This document shows, piece after piece, positions 53,053-62,541 of a stretch of 64,000 bases of DNA. The notes under the pieces are model-generated. The model was not told the DNA's origin. It did no database searches and worked only from the letters and a program-made list of their open reading frames with translations. Position 1 is the first letter of the stretch. Each line of letters starts with the position of its first letter. Position numbers and translations under genes: made by a program. The stretch covers positions 18,174-82,173 of the forward strand of contig JALQYJ010000023.1 of the NCBI GenBank assembly GCA_023254175.1. Reading direction: 5' to 3'. This DNA is from Runella sp. GTDB lineage: Bacteria; Bacteroidota; Bacteroidia; Cytophagales; Spirosomataceae.

Positions 53053-53409
53053 TTACTTCTTTTCTTTAACGCGAGCCGCTTTACCTTGTTTACCGCGAAG
53101 ATAGAATAAACGAGCACGGCGTACTTTACCACGACGTACGAGTTCGATTTTCTCAATGCTTGGTGATAAAATAGGAATGATACGCTCAACACCTACACCA
53201 TTAGATACTTTACGAACAGTGAAAGTTTCGCCACTTCCACCCATGTTACGACGTTGGATAACTGTTCCTGAGAATACCTGAATACGTTCTTTCGTCCCTT
53301 CAATAATTTTAAGGTGAACATTTACAGTGTCTCCTGCTTGAAAAGCTGGAAAAGCATCGCGGCGGCCAGAGAATTCAGATTCTACTAGCTTGATTAACTC
53401 ATTAGTCAT
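53053..53409 (-). CDS. rplS: Ribosomal protein L19
   Basis: A 118-residue large-subunit protein. [51 protein letters not shown] and the basic tail with RRAKLFYLR-like wording ([18 protein letters not shown]) are characteristic of bL19. It sits at the 30S-50S interface. Length is normal. Confidence 0.97.
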   Translation of the reverse strand: MTNELIKLVESEFSGRRDAFPAFQAGDTVNVHLKIIEGTKERIQVFSGTVIQRRNMGGSGETFTVRKVSNGVGVERIIPILSPSIEKIELVRRGKVRRARLFYLRGKQGKAARVKEKK

Positions 53410-53634
53410 TGTTTTGATTGAATTGGGGCTGTTGTGAGCGGACGGTTAATACGACCGTCATGCACAAAAGCGAGTTTATCAGAAATTGCCCGCAAAATTA
53501 CGAGTTTTATAATGAAAACGCAAGCAGTGACACTTAAAAGTAAGTAGCCTTGGTAAACAATAGCTTCTAATTTATTCTAAGTAGATGAGTGAAATTTTCA
53601 GGTGCTTTGGTTTCTTGAGATTCTCTTAGCATAC
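53410..53634. other. Intergenic region upstream of rplS
   Basis: About 225 bp that must hold the rplS promoter and leader. No RNA structure or small gene recognised. Confidence 0.4.
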
Positions 53635-53675
53635 AAAAGAACGGGTTTCGGAAGTTTTTGAAACCCGTTCTTGAA
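53635..53675 (-). terminator. Terminator of the surface-protein genes
   Basis: GAACGGGTTTC and GAAACCCGTTC form an 11-bp stem with a 10-nt loop. On the minus strand it is followed by a short U tract. It lies 30 bp past the end of the first calcium-repeat protein gene. Confidence 0.85.
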
Positions 53676-53703
53676 TAAAAATTCGCCAAACTTAGGTGTA
53701 AGG

Positions 53704-55593
53704 TTATTTCTTTCGTTTGACCACCGTTAGAGGAATACATAGCTGAACAGGACAGCAATTAGTCCCTTCTTCGATAATAAGTGGGCAGCAGCCATTTGCG
53801 GGGCAAGTTGCATTACTCGCTGTAAAGGTATATGTACCTATTTCTGAGAATAAAATAACATTGCCAGTGGCTACTTGAATACCATCTTTATACCAAATAA
53901 CATTCGTATATTCGGGTGGAACAGAGGCTTCTACTCTTTGTCCTGAGCAAAGAGTAACCGGAACCGAGATACAACTTTCGGCCTTGTCGTTGACGCTAAT
54001 ACTATCCAGCTGATCAGATTGAGAAATGATAGCAAAGTTAAAACTTATTCCTTCAGTAACGACTACTGTCGTAACCATAAGTGTAGCACTATCTCCTGCT
54101 GCAAGGCTTGGAAGAAGCCAAGTATTACCTGTGAAGCTACCACTACTAGGAACACCACTTACGATTCGTAAACCTGCGGAAGTGCTGTCTTTCACAACGA
54201 CGTTGGTGGCGGTTATTATCCCATTGTTACGAACAACAATCTGGTACATAGTTGTATCGTTCAGGCTACGAATTTTACTTCCAACCACGACTTTTGAAAC
54301 GGATAGGTCAACTATGTTTGCTCCGATAGTGATATTTACACAGGCTGATTGACATAAGCTTGGTGTACCATTGTCACAAACGGTATAGCAAAACGAGTCT
54401 TGCCCTACAAAGGTAGCCGAAGAAGGAGTGTAGCTAAATGAACCGTTAGGTTGAATAGATACTGTTCCATGCAACGGTGCTTCGGATAGAGTCGTAGAAA
54501 CGGTCAGAGTATTACTTTCAGGGTCTGAATCATTGGTTAATACATTGTTAGTCAACGTATTTCCTTGCAACATAGAGTAAGTGTCATTTTGGGCAACAGG
54601 AGGGCGATTCGTAATAGAGTCGCCATAAATAGTAGATAGACCATCGACAAGGTTTATGATACCATCGTTGTCTGAATCACAGTTGGTAATACATTCAACG
54701 ACTCCATTTTTGTCAGTATCAAGAAGAGTAGCGTTTAAGCCTCCTTCTACCAAATCGGTATTCCCGTCGTTATCCGAATCCAAATCGTAAGGGTCACTTC
54801 CATCGGTTCCGTCTGTATTGGGAGGGGTTAAGCCAGCGTTGGCACTGGCAGGGATACCTGTTATCGTATCGGAGACACCATCGGCAAAACCATCACCGTT
54901 GGTATCACTACCATTGGCCTCATTGACATCGTTGATGCCGTCGTTGTCCGAATCCAAATCAAGGCGGTTAGGAATTGAATCACCATCACAATCTACATTA
55001 GCCACTCCATTGAAAAGTATAGTAGAACAAACTGCGGCGTTTTCTACGCTATCTATAATTCCATCATTATCGTCGTCCAAATCTGTATCATCTGCAATAC
55101 CGTCGCTATCAGTATCAATAGGTAAATTGGTAACCGTAATTGAGGTGATACTGTAGTCATTGGCGGGGTTATTTCCAGAGGTTTGTGGACCCGAGAATTG
55201 AATCGTACCCGTAACAGTCAAAGGCCCTCCAACGTTTACAGCCTTGTAGCCTAAGATGATTGATTTACATTCACCAGGAGCGATAGATGCGGTATTTTGA
55301 AATCGAATTGTACTACCAGATTTGTTTACAATCAACCACCCATCGTTTTGAATAACCGTGACAAATGTGTCAACAAGTGCACTAGGTAAAGAAATGAGTG
55401 GCTGAATTTTATTGATTGGGCTACTCAAACTGCCTCCGTCGTTATTACAAATATCAATAACAATTCGACCGTTAGTTGAACCCTGAGGCGCACTAGATGG
55501 TTGATTCAAAATATTCATGCCAATATCTTGTGCATTTCCTTTAATAATGCAGAATAGGCTCAGCACGAAGATAAACGTTTGGAGAGCTTTCAT
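53704..55593 (-). CDS. Secreted surface protein with thrombospondin type-3 repeats
   Basis: A 629-residue exported protein. Signal peptide 1-21 (GNAQ). Residues about 22-150 form a domain shared with the next gene ([24 protein letters not shown]). Then come acidic calcium-type repeats ([36 protein letters not shown] and others, about 155-325), a cadherin/Big-like domain ([15 protein letters not shown], about 330-425), a DUF11 domain ([14 protein letters not shown], about 430-520) and a cysteine-rich end ([17 protein letters not shown]). Likely cell-surface adhesion or matrix role. No canonical type IX sorting domain is obvious. Confidence 0.85.
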   Translation of the reverse strand: MKALQTFIFVLSLFCIIKGNAQDIGMNILNQPSSAPQGSTNGRIVIDICNNDGGSLSSPINKIQPLISLPSALVDTFVTVIQNDGWLIVNKSGSTIRFQNTASIAPGECKSIILGYKAVNVGGPLTVTGTIQFSGPQTSGNNPANDYSITSITVTNLPIDTDSDGIADDTDLDDDNDGIIDSVENAAVCSTILFNGVANVDCDGDSIPNRLDLDSDNDGINDVNEANGSDTNGDGFADGVSDTITGIPASANAGLTPPNTDGTDGSDPYDLDSDNDGNTDLVEGGLNATLLDTDKNGVVECITNCDSDNDGIINLVDGLSTIYGDSITNRPPVAQNDTYSMLQGNTLTNNVLTNDSDPESNTLTVSTTLSEAPLHGTVSIQPNGSFSYTPSSATFVGQDSFCYTVCDNGTPSLCQSACVNITIGANIVDLSVSKVVVGSKIRSLNDTTMYQIVVRNNGIITATNVVVKDSTSAGLRIVSGVPSSGSFTGNTWLLPSLAAGDSATLMVTTVVVTEGISFNFAIISQSDQLDSISVNDKAESCISVPVTLCSGQRVEASVPPEYTNVIWYKDGIQVATGNVILFSEIGTYTFTASNATCPANGCCPLIIEEGTNCCPVQLCIPLTVVKRKK

Positions 55594-55603
55594 AGAAACA
55601 AGA

Positions 55604-57025
55604 TTAGTTAGCGGTTATCAATATAATTGCAATGTTATTGTCAACCTTAATTTCACCCGCAGAACCATTGATAGACGTCACAGTAATGTTTTGAGTTGTT
55701 GTTGGGGGAATGTCCGTTTTACGCGTCACCGTAAACCCAATTATTTTTTGGCCATTGGCCGCTATAGTTGTTCCAGCCTTAGCAGTGACGGTAATGTAAT
55801 CGGTTCCGTCAACAAAATCCCATTCACTGTTACCATTGCTAATAGTTGAACCGACGTTGGAGGTTCCAGAGGTGGTTGAATAAGTAATGTCAAAACCAGA
55901 AACCTTAGTCAAACGAAAAGAAATAGGTGTGCCTGTTATTTGGCTTCTGTTACTGACTTCAAAGATGTTTATTACAAAATCTTTTTGACTTCCTGCGTTG
56001 GCAAATTCAAGCGAACCAATTGTGATAGTCGAGTTCAAATCAGGGAAGAGATTGTCACCTATGGTTGCAGGTGTGGCATCAACAGGGGTTAAGATACCAT
56101 CCAAGTCGGGGTCAGCGGTGCCATCTACCACACCATCTTCGTTAGCATCCAAGGAAGGATCCGTGCCTGATTCGGTGAAGTCAGTAAGGCTGTCGCCGTC
56201 ACTATCAAGGTCGTAAGGATTGGTTCCCCCTGTTGCATCGGTATTAGCGGGAGTAATTCCAGAGCCTGCAGTTGCTGGGATACCCGTCACTGGGTCAGGA
56301 GTTCCATCGGCAAAGCCATCGAAGTTGGCATCGGTTCCGTTGGCTTCGTTGACGTCGTTAATCCCGTCATTGTCAGAGTCAAGGTCAAGTCGATTAGGCA
56401 CCCCGTCACCGTCGCAATCGACATTGGCAGCTACAGTCCCTGAAGCACTCGTACAAGCTGCTGCTGCTTCAACCGTATCTAAAATACCATCGTTGTCGTC
56501 GTCCAAATCGTCTACATCAGGAACAAGGTCACCGTCAGTGTCTACCACTACTTCAACCGAGGTAGTACCGATGTTATTTGTTGAAATGTCACCCACTAGG
56601 CCACCAGTTGGAAACGAAAGAGTTGCTGTAATTGTCGAAGGTCCGCCCACAGCAGAGGCAGTGTACCCTAGTAAAATTTGACTACAAACTCCTGCCGCAA
56701 TGGCCGTTGTATTGGTTAAAACAATGGTTCCTCCTGTGTTTGATGTGATTGACCAGCCCGTAATTGTTACTCCTATAATATTTCCAACGATAGCCGCTGG
56801 AAATGCAATGGATACACTTACTTTACCTGAATCGGCGGCAGTACCACCACCATCATTGTTACACACATCTACCGTAACTCGGCCAGTGGTATCTAGTAGA
56901 GGGACGTAAGGAGATTGATTCAAAATGTTGACACCAACGTCCTGGGCGAATGTCGGGAGTGTAGCAAAGCAAATAAGTAGCCCTGCTAATGCCCTTGCGA
57001 AATGAGCTTGAAAAAACGTTTTCAC
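55604..57025 (-). CDS. Secreted surface protein with thrombospondin type-3 repeats (paralogue)
   Basis: A 473-residue paralogue encoded 10 bp upstream of the previous protein on the same strand. Signal peptide 1-27 (PTFAQ), N-terminal domain [15 protein letters not shown] with [11 protein letters not shown], then calcium-type repeats ([38 protein letters not shown]) to about residue 320, and a different C-terminal beta domain ([19 protein letters not shown] to the end). It lacks the DUF11 and cysteine-rich parts of its neighbour. The repeat blocks match at protein level but differ at most synonymous sites, so the duplication is old. Confidence 0.85.
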   Translation of the reverse strand: MKTFFQAHFARALAGLLICFATLPTFAQDVGVNILNQSPYVPLLDTTGRVTVDVCNNDGGGTAADSGKVSVSIAFPAAIVGNIIGVTITGWSITSNTGGTIVLTNTTAIAAGVCSQILLGYTASAVGGPSTITATLSFPTGGLVGDISTNNIGTTSVEVVVDTDGDLVPDVDDLDDDNDGILDTVEAAAACTSASGTVAANVDCDGDGVPNRLDLDSDNDGINDVNEANGTDANFDGFADGTPDPVTGIPATAGSGITPANTDATGGTNPYDLDSDGDSLTDFTESGTDPSLDANEDGVVDGTADPDLDGILTPVDATPATIGDNLFPDLNSTITIGSLEFANAGSQKDFVINIFEVSNRSQITGTPISFRLTKVSGFDITYSTTSGTSNVGSTISNGNSEWDFVDGTDYITVTAKAGTTIAANGQKIIGFTVTRKTDIPPTTTQNITVTSINGSAGEIKVDNNIAIILITAN

Positions 57026-57036
57026 TGAATAATTGA

Positions 57037-57231
57037 TTATGAGTATGAATTAAATAAGGGGTAATATTTAATAAGTAGTGTAGAACCTACATCACCAGTA
57101 ACACTCGGTGTAAAACTTGTATGGGTACGGCCTGTCCAAGCAGAAACAATATTACATGGAGCATTAGCTATTTGTACTTTTACAAGAGCAGATAAAAACA
57201 AAAGAAGTAAGATAGCGGAACTTAGTTTTAT
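57037..57231 (-). pseudogene. Small secreted-protein remnant lacking a start codon
   Basis: A minus-strand frame encodes KLSSAILLLLFLSALVKVQI, a signal-like segment, then NAPCNIVSAWTGRTHTSF and VTGDVGSTLLIKYYPLF to a stop at 57037. No ATG, GTG or TTG start is in frame; the codon where one is expected reads ATA (57229-57231). It lies directly upstream of the two calcium-repeat genes and may be a dead member of that locus, or a gene using a rare start. Confidence 0.4.
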
Positions 57232-57880
57232 GTATAAAACATATGGATGCCTTTGTTGAATTGGTTTTGGGTTTTACTTCACGAATTATGCACAAGTGCA
57301 TTTTTCTTTCATTCGTTGAGCGTTTCACTTAATTATCGCCCAATTGTGATGCCGATTTAGTTTCCAAATTGGCATAGAATGTTCCCAAAAGCTACATTCA
57401 ATAAAAAATATCCCAAAATACAATTACTTGGAGAGCACTATCGATGATTCGGATAGGTGGTCTTTCGATTGATTAGACCTAGCAAGGGTAAGCAACAAGC
57501 ACTAGCAAATATTGTGGCGGAGTTGTTGACAAATAGGTATTTAATGTTACATTTCGCTAAGTGCCTGATTTACTGAGAGAAAAACTTTAAAATTTAACAA
57601 TAGAAAAACGTAAATGTTGTATACAAATATTGTGCCAAGCATTTTAAAGTAGGTCAAAAAACGTTTTTTTGACCTACTTGTTCGCCTATTAAGGGCAATC
57701 TTAAAGTACCCTAAAAGCTTTTTTTTACCCCAAAACGTTTTTTTTTAAAAGAAATCTTTCCAGTACACCCTTTTCAGGCTACTTTCGCACAATTGTGTTT
57801 TGTGGTCTAATAATGAGAAAATCAAGGATAAAACATAAAGTATATCGTATATACTCATGAGTTAACAAGAATAAGTAGTT
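57232..57880. promoter_or_regulatory. AT-rich divergent region with hairpins
   Basis: About 650 bp between the surface-protein genes and the AraC-type pair. A perfect 15-bp inverted repeat (57647-57661 and 57665-57679, AAGTAGGTCAAAAAA and complement) has a 3-nt loop and is followed by further AAAACGTTTT-type palindromes (57733-57750). The perfect stem with T tract could end transcription from the left or be a regulator site. No gene seen. Confidence 0.45.
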
Positions 57881-58660
57881 ATGGATATAGAATTTGCAGT
57901 GGTAGAAGACGCCAACTATAGTAACTCAATGAATTTGAAAGAGACGGAAGTTGGGAAGGACATATATTATGGTGTAGTTGCTGAGTTTTTACTTCACATT
58001 GGTTCGCATAAAAATTTACCTAGCTATTTACAAGAGTATTCAATTGGAAATTCCCTTTGGTTTAAATTTTTTGATAAAAGTCATAATAAGCATTTTTTTC
58101 TATTTTTAGATCAAAACTGGATTATTAATGACTTGAAACTACCAATTGAGGAAATTAAAATAGTCGCTCCGAATCTATGTAAAGAATGGAGTCGAAAAAA
58201 TTCGGCAGTTTCAAATAGATTTAATTTACTCTGGGAGCAGCTTAATTCTTCTCAATTCAATATTTTATTTTTTAGAGCCTTTGTTTACGATTTAATATAT
58301 AGAGTTATTGATGAAATTGAGCACAGTATAACATATTGTCGAGAAAGTGCATATTATCGAAAAGAGAAAAAAAAAATAGAAGAAGTAGTCGAAAAATCAA
58401 TTCAGAATATACACGAACCCATTCCAAAGCTTGAAAAGATGTCGCAAGAAGTAGGAATGAGTGTAAGTAAGTTCAAAAAATTATTTAAGAAAATATATGG
58501 GCAAAGCCCCTATAAATATATGCTTGGACATAAATTAGTTTATGCCCGTAAGATGCATCAAACTGGAGAATACACTTTATCACAAATTGCTTTAAAAATT
58601 GGATATAGTCATATATCTGGTTTTACAAAGATTTATAAAAAACGATTCAATGAACGCTAG
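57881..58660 (+). CDS. AraC-type transcriptional regulator
   Basis: A 259-residue protein whose C-terminal third is an AraC/XylS double helix-turn-helix: LEKMSQEVGMSVSKFKKLFK and then GQSPYKYMLGHKLVYAR, with the second helix-turn-helix LSQIALKIGYSHISGFTKIY. The N-terminal 170 residues have no family I recognise and are lysine/asparagine-rich. Base composition is much more AT-rich than neighbouring genes, suggesting transfer. The end overlaps the next regulator gene by 11 bp. Confidence 0.88.
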   Translation: MDIEFAVVEDANYSNSMNLKETEVGKDIYYGVVAEFLLHIGSHKNLPSYLQEYSIGNSLWFKFFDKSHNKHFFLFLDQNWIINDLKLPIEEIKIVAPNLCKEWSRKNSAVSNRFNLLWEQLNSSQFNILFFRAFVYDLIYRVIDEIEHSITYCRESAYYRKEKKKIEEVVEKSIQNIHEPIPKLEKMSQEVGMSVSKFKKLFKKIYGQSPYKYMLGHKLVYARKMHQTGEYTLSQIALKIGYSHISGFTKIYKKRFNER

Positions 58661-59252
58661 ACCAAACCTTACTTTACAAGAAAAAATAATGTTATTCTTG
58701 AACATCGAAGACTTTAAAAAAATAGAAAGTACGCTTATCGAAAAACGGATTCCATTTTCTATAAGTTATACTTACGAAGGTACTGAAAATCAAGTATTGA
58801 AAAGTGCCGAAAAAATACGAGAAGCGAATGATGAAGCGCATGAAACATTTGAACATTCAACAATAGTTGCTGAAAAATTGGAGCAAATAATAAGTAAGTA
58901 CATTAGATCCAATTTTGACTTAGAAACCCCTTCACTGGAAGGTATTTGTGAAGAATTAGGCATGAAAGAAAGTACATTTAAGAGACTTTTTAAGCAGTAT
59001 TATGGAATGACACTTCATCAATACTATATGATTAAAAAAATGGATCATGCCGCAAATCTCATTCGAAGTGGGCATACAATCACATCTGTGTCTAAAATTA
59101 TTGGATATGCACACCCAATAAAATTTACCAAAATGTTTCAAAAACATTTTAGAATTTCTCCCAAAAAGTACCAACAATTCCAGAAAAATTTATCGTTAGA
59201 AAAACTAAGAAGCCAAATAATAGGCCCTCAAAAGCTAAGTGATATGAGCTAA
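58650..59252 (+). CDS. AraC-type transcriptional regulator, overlapping pair
   Basis: A 200-residue protein starting at 58650 (MNARPNLTLQEKIML), inside the end of the previous gene. The C-terminal helix-turn-helix pair reads LEGICEELGMKESTFKRLFK, TLHQYYMIKKMDHAANL and VSKIIGYAHPIKFTKMFQKH, closely like its neighbour. The N-terminal domain is short (about 80 residues) and unlike the neighbour's. The overlap implies coupled translation and perhaps a heterodimer. Same AT-rich composition. Confidence 0.85.
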   Translation: MNARPNLTLQEKIMLFLNIEDFKKIESTLIEKRIPFSISYTYEGTENQVLKSAEKIREANDEAHETFEHSTIVAEKLEQIISKYIRSNFDLETPSLEGICEELGMKESTFKRLFKQYYGMTLHQYYMIKKMDHAANLIRSGHTITSVSKIIGYAHPIKFTKMFQKHFRISPKKYQQFQKNLSLEKLRSQIIGPQKLSDMS

Positions 59253-59279
59253 GTTAATAATTTCACTCCTATGTGTATT

Positions 59280-59316
59280 AAGCAAGTAAAACATGCGTTT
59301 CTCGTTTTACTTGTTT
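59280..59316 (+). terminator. Terminator after the AraC-type pair
   Basis: AAGCAAGTAAAAC (59280-59292) pairs with GTTTTACTTGTTT (59304-59316) with one mismatch around an 11-nt loop, followed by a pyrimidine-rich tract. Confidence 0.65.
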
Positions 59317-59522
59317 CTCTATTATTAGTCATTCTTTATTTCAAGATAATCCTATTCACTATCTACTTTCATAACTAAACGATTTTAGTTAAAAACTAGA
59401 TAGGGCTAGTTACATCAGGCTTCTCAAACCTATTATTAGTCGTATCATTATTCTTCTTGAAAAGTAGTAAAATATCAGATTGTGATTCGTTACACTCACC
59501 CATCTTTTATAAGCACCTATCC

Positions 59523-60554
59523 ATGTTCAAAAAAATATTCTTGGGCTTATTTGGCTTATTGCTGATTCTCGGCCTCTATTACCGAGAGTTAGTCAGTTAT
59601 GGGTACATGCAAGCCAAGGGCCAGCTTCAAATTTTGTTCAATACTGAGCCTGTAACGGAGGTATTGAAAGACCCATCATTTCCAGACTCGCTTAAGCAAC
59701 GGCTCAGGCTCATTGGAGAAATCAAACAATTTGCTATCGACTCCTTGGGACTAGACTCTTCGGACAGTTATACTGAGTTTTATAACCAGCACGGCAAGCC
59801 CATTTTGTGGGTGTTAACAGCTTCTGAAAAATATCGCCTCGTACCTCGCCAATGGGATTTTCCAGTCATAGGGACGTTTGCTTACAAAGGCTTTTTTGAC
59901 AGTACCCGCGCCCAACAAGAACAACAACTCCTAATTGCAGAAAGGTTTGATACTCAACTAAACGAAGTATCGGCTTGGAGTACACTGGGATTTTTCAAGG
60001 ACCCTATTCTGTCATCAATGCTGTACCGAGGTGCAGGGAGTTTAGCCAACCTTATCATTCACGAAATGACGCACGGTACACTGTTTGTCAAAAACAACCT
60101 TGAACTCAACGAAAACCTCGCCAGTTTTGTGGGCGACTACGGAGCAATTCGTTTTTTGACCGCCAAATACGGGGCAAATTCTCCTGAATTGGAAAAATAC
60201 GAGTTCAGAAAACGCTACAACGACGCCATTTCGCAGCACATCGTACGGGGAGCAAAACAGCTTGATAGTTTGTACAACACCTTCCGCCCTTCGCTAACTT
60301 CTGCCCAAAAAGACACCTTAAAAACGAGACAAATCCGCTATATTGTTCAACAATCGGATACGCTTTTGGGTGGACTTATTGGAAAAAAATACCCTTGGCG
60401 AGGCACGAAACTCCCCAATAATGCGTTTTTTATCGGATACCTAACGTATCACTCCCAACAAAACCAGTTTCAGGAAGAATTTCAGCGTAAGTTTAAAGAA
60501 AACTTTACTAAGTACCTTGCTTACTTGAAAACAACCTACCCGACCTCGTTTTAG
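59523..60554 (+). CDS. Membrane-anchored putative aminopeptidase (PF10023-like)
   Basis: A 343-residue protein starting at 59523 (MFKKIFLGLFGLLLILGLYY), with one N-terminal membrane helix and the rest outside the cytoplasm. The zinc metallopeptidase motif HEMTH occurs in LANLIIHEMTHGTLF, followed after 20 residues by NENLASFVGDYG, whose glutamate could be the third zinc ligand. YKGFFDSTRAQQE is another family segment. Annotated relatives are called aminopeptidase, though activity is poorly shown. The DUF3108 gene follows 32 bp later. Confidence 0.8.
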   Translation: MFKKIFLGLFGLLLILGLYYRELVSYGYMQAKGQLQILFNTEPVTEVLKDPSFPDSLKQRLRLIGEIKQFAIDSLGLDSSDSYTEFYNQHGKPILWVLTASEKYRLVPRQWDFPVIGTFAYKGFFDSTRAQQEQQLLIAERFDTQLNEVSAWSTLGFFKDPILSSMLYRGAGSLANLIIHEMTHGTLFVKNNLELNENLASFVGDYGAIRFLTAKYGANSPELEKYEFRKRYNDAISQHIVRGAKQLDSLYNTFRPSLTSAQKDTLKTRQIRYIVQQSDTLLGGLIGKKYPWRGTKLPNNAFFIGYLTYHSQQNQFQEEFQRKFKENFTKYLAYLKTTYPTSF

Positions 60555-60586
60555 GGAGTTCTTGTTTTACCTACCATCCACTCAAT

Positions 60587-61372
60587 ATGCTCGGACGCTT
60601 CGCCTTGGTATTTGCTGTGCTTTTTTTCTCTTCTTTTCATACCAAAGACTTCTATCGCCGTATCCCACAAACAAACTTTGGCGTAGGTGAGCACCTCGAA
60701 TACCGCGTACATTATGGAATATTCAACGCGGCCAATGCCGTCGTTGATGTAAGCCCAAATGTGTATCAGGTGAATGGTCGGCCGTGTTATAAAATCAACA
60801 TCTTGGGAACTACCTTAGGGGCTTTCAGTTGGTTTGCCAAAGTTCGCAACGAATGGCAATCGTGGATGGACACCTCGGCTATTGTTTCTCAAAAATTTTA
60901 CCGTAATATCCAAGAAAACAACTACCACAAAGTGGAAACAACGGTGTTTAACCACGACACAGACGATGCTATAGTGACCGACGACAACGGCACCAAAAAG
61001 TTTAATGTACCTAATCACATTCAGGATGCGATTAGTAGTTATTTTTTCCTTCGCACGCTCGATTTCTCAAAACTTAGCCCCAACGAAGTGGTAGAAGTGC
61101 CCACGTTTTTTGAAAACTCGGTCTATAAACTCAAAGTAAAATACCGTGGACGGGACGTAGTCAAAACCAAATATGGTAAAATAAAAGCCCTCAGGCTTAC
61201 GCCTATTATGCCTAATAATGAGCTTTTTAAAGGTGAAAACTCCATTCGAATTTGGGTATCGGACGATGCCAACAAAGTCCCCATCAAAGTCGAAGTAGAC
61301 TTATGGGTAGGGGCTTTGGTCATGGAGGTTAGTTCGTACCGAGGAGCTAGAAATACCTACAATTGGTACTAA
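60587..61372 (+). CDS. Exported DUF3108 family protein
   Basis: A 261-residue protein with an N-terminal export segment (residues about 4-18). FGVGEHLEYRVHYGIFNAAN, LGAFSWFAKVRNEWQSWMD and PIKVEVDLWVGALVMEV fit DUF3108, a periplasmic beta-rich domain of unknown role common in Bacteroidota. Located 32 bp after the putative aminopeptidase gene and probably co-transcribed. Confidence 0.85.
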   Translation: MLGRFALVFAVLFFSSFHTKDFYRRIPQTNFGVGEHLEYRVHYGIFNAANAVVDVSPNVYQVNGRPCYKINILGTTLGAFSWFAKVRNEWQSWMDTSAIVSQKFYRNIQENNYHKVETTVFNHDTDDAIVTDDNGTKKFNVPNHIQDAISSYFFLRTLDFSKLSPNEVVEVPTFFENSVYKLKVKYRGRDVVKTKYGKIKALRLTPIMPNNELFKGENSIRIWVSDDANKVPIKVEVDLWVGALVMEVSSYRGARNTYNWY

Positions 61373-61408
61373 TTTACGTGCGTTGGGTTGCTCACAACCC
61401 AACTTCAC

Positions 61409-62530
61409 CTACGCGCTTCTTTTTCGGTAATTAAATACCGCAAGCGCATTAAAACCTACCGCAAAGACTATCATGACCAAAAATTCGGGAATTAAATCAG
61501 AAAAGGCACTGCCTTTAATATAAACCGCCCGAATGATTTTAATAAAATAGGCAGGCGGATTGATGCGGGTCAGCCATTGTGCCCACTCGGGCATACTTTC
61601 GATGGGCGTGTATAGCCCTCCCAACAAAATAAACACCATCATACAGAAAAAAGCGAAGAGCGTAGCTTGCTGCTGCGTATCGACAAAGGTGCTGATTAAC
61701 AAGCCAATCCCTAACACGCCAAACATATACACCGCCGAAAAAGCATAGATGGTAAAAAAAGAACCAACGGGTAAAAATCGAAATATTACAAAGGTTACAA
61801 TCATTCCTAACGTAATCGAAACCATCCCCAATACCCAAAAAGGAATCAGTTTTCCCAAAATAAACTCGTACTTTTTGATGGGGGTCACGTTGATTTGCTC
61901 GATAGTGCCTACTTCTTTCTCTGCCACGATGTTTAGTGCCGTTAAGAAGGCCCCCACCATCGTCACTAAAATGGCCAAAATGCCTGGCACCATAAACAAA
62001 TGGTAATCAAAATGGGGATTATACCAGTTGGCCGACGTAATTTCAATTTGCGGCATTTCATTAAACTTAGGCAGCAACATCCAATCTTCCCGAATTTCGC
62101 GGTTGAAATCGCCAATCATTTGGGCTGCATAAGCCGTTCCCAATCCCGCTCTTACTCCGTTGACCGCATCGGCTGCTAGGTGCAACTGTGCCTTATTGAA
62201 CTTAATCAAATCGCGCTCAAAATGCGCAGGAATCGTCAATATCAAATCGGTTTTCCCATCTCCTACGGTCTTGGTTGCCTGGGCGTATGATTGCGTATAT
62301 TCAACCAGTTGAAAATAGCCCGACGCCGTCATTTTATTCACCAACTTCGACGAATAGCTAGAATGGTCTTGGTCTACAACACTGATGGAAATATGTTTGA
62401 TTTCGTAATCGGCAGCCAACGGAATCACAATCAACTGCATAATAGGCATAATCAGAATCATTCGTAAGATGGTAGGATTCCGAAATATTTGCCGAAATTC
62501 TTTTTGTAACAAAAAAACTAGATTTCGCAT
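61409..62530 (-). CDS. ABC-2 type exporter permease
   Basis: A 373-residue permease with one N-terminal helix, a large extracytoplasmic domain (about residues 45-165), and five C-terminal helices. The motif EKEVGTIEQINVTPIKKYEF (about 205-225) is the conserved cytoplasmic E-x-x-x-G-T-x-E-x-x loop of YhhJ/YbhR-type permeases. It pairs with the next permease and the ATPase to export an unknown compound (drug or lipid-like). No HlyD-type adaptor is visible in the window. Last gene of the operon. Confidence 0.92.
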   Translation of the reverse strand: MRNLVFLLQKEFRQIFRNPTILRMILIMPIMQLIVIPLAADYEIKHISISVVDQDHSSYSSKLVNKMTASGYFQLVEYTQSYAQATKTVGDGKTDLILTIPAHFERDLIKFNKAQLHLAADAVNGVRAGLGTAYAAQMIGDFNREIREDWMLLPKFNEMPQIEITSANWYNPHFDYHLFMVPGILAILVTMVGAFLTALNIVAEKEVGTIEQINVTPIKKYEFILGKLIPFWVLGMVSITLGMIVTFVIFRFLPVGSFFTIYAFSAVYMFGVLGIGLLISTFVDTQQQATLFAFFCMMVFILLGGLYTPIESMPEWAQWLTRINPPAYFIKIIRAVYIKGSAFSDLIPEFLVMIVFAVGFNALAVFNYRKRSA

Positions 62531-62541
62531 TTTTTCTCTTT

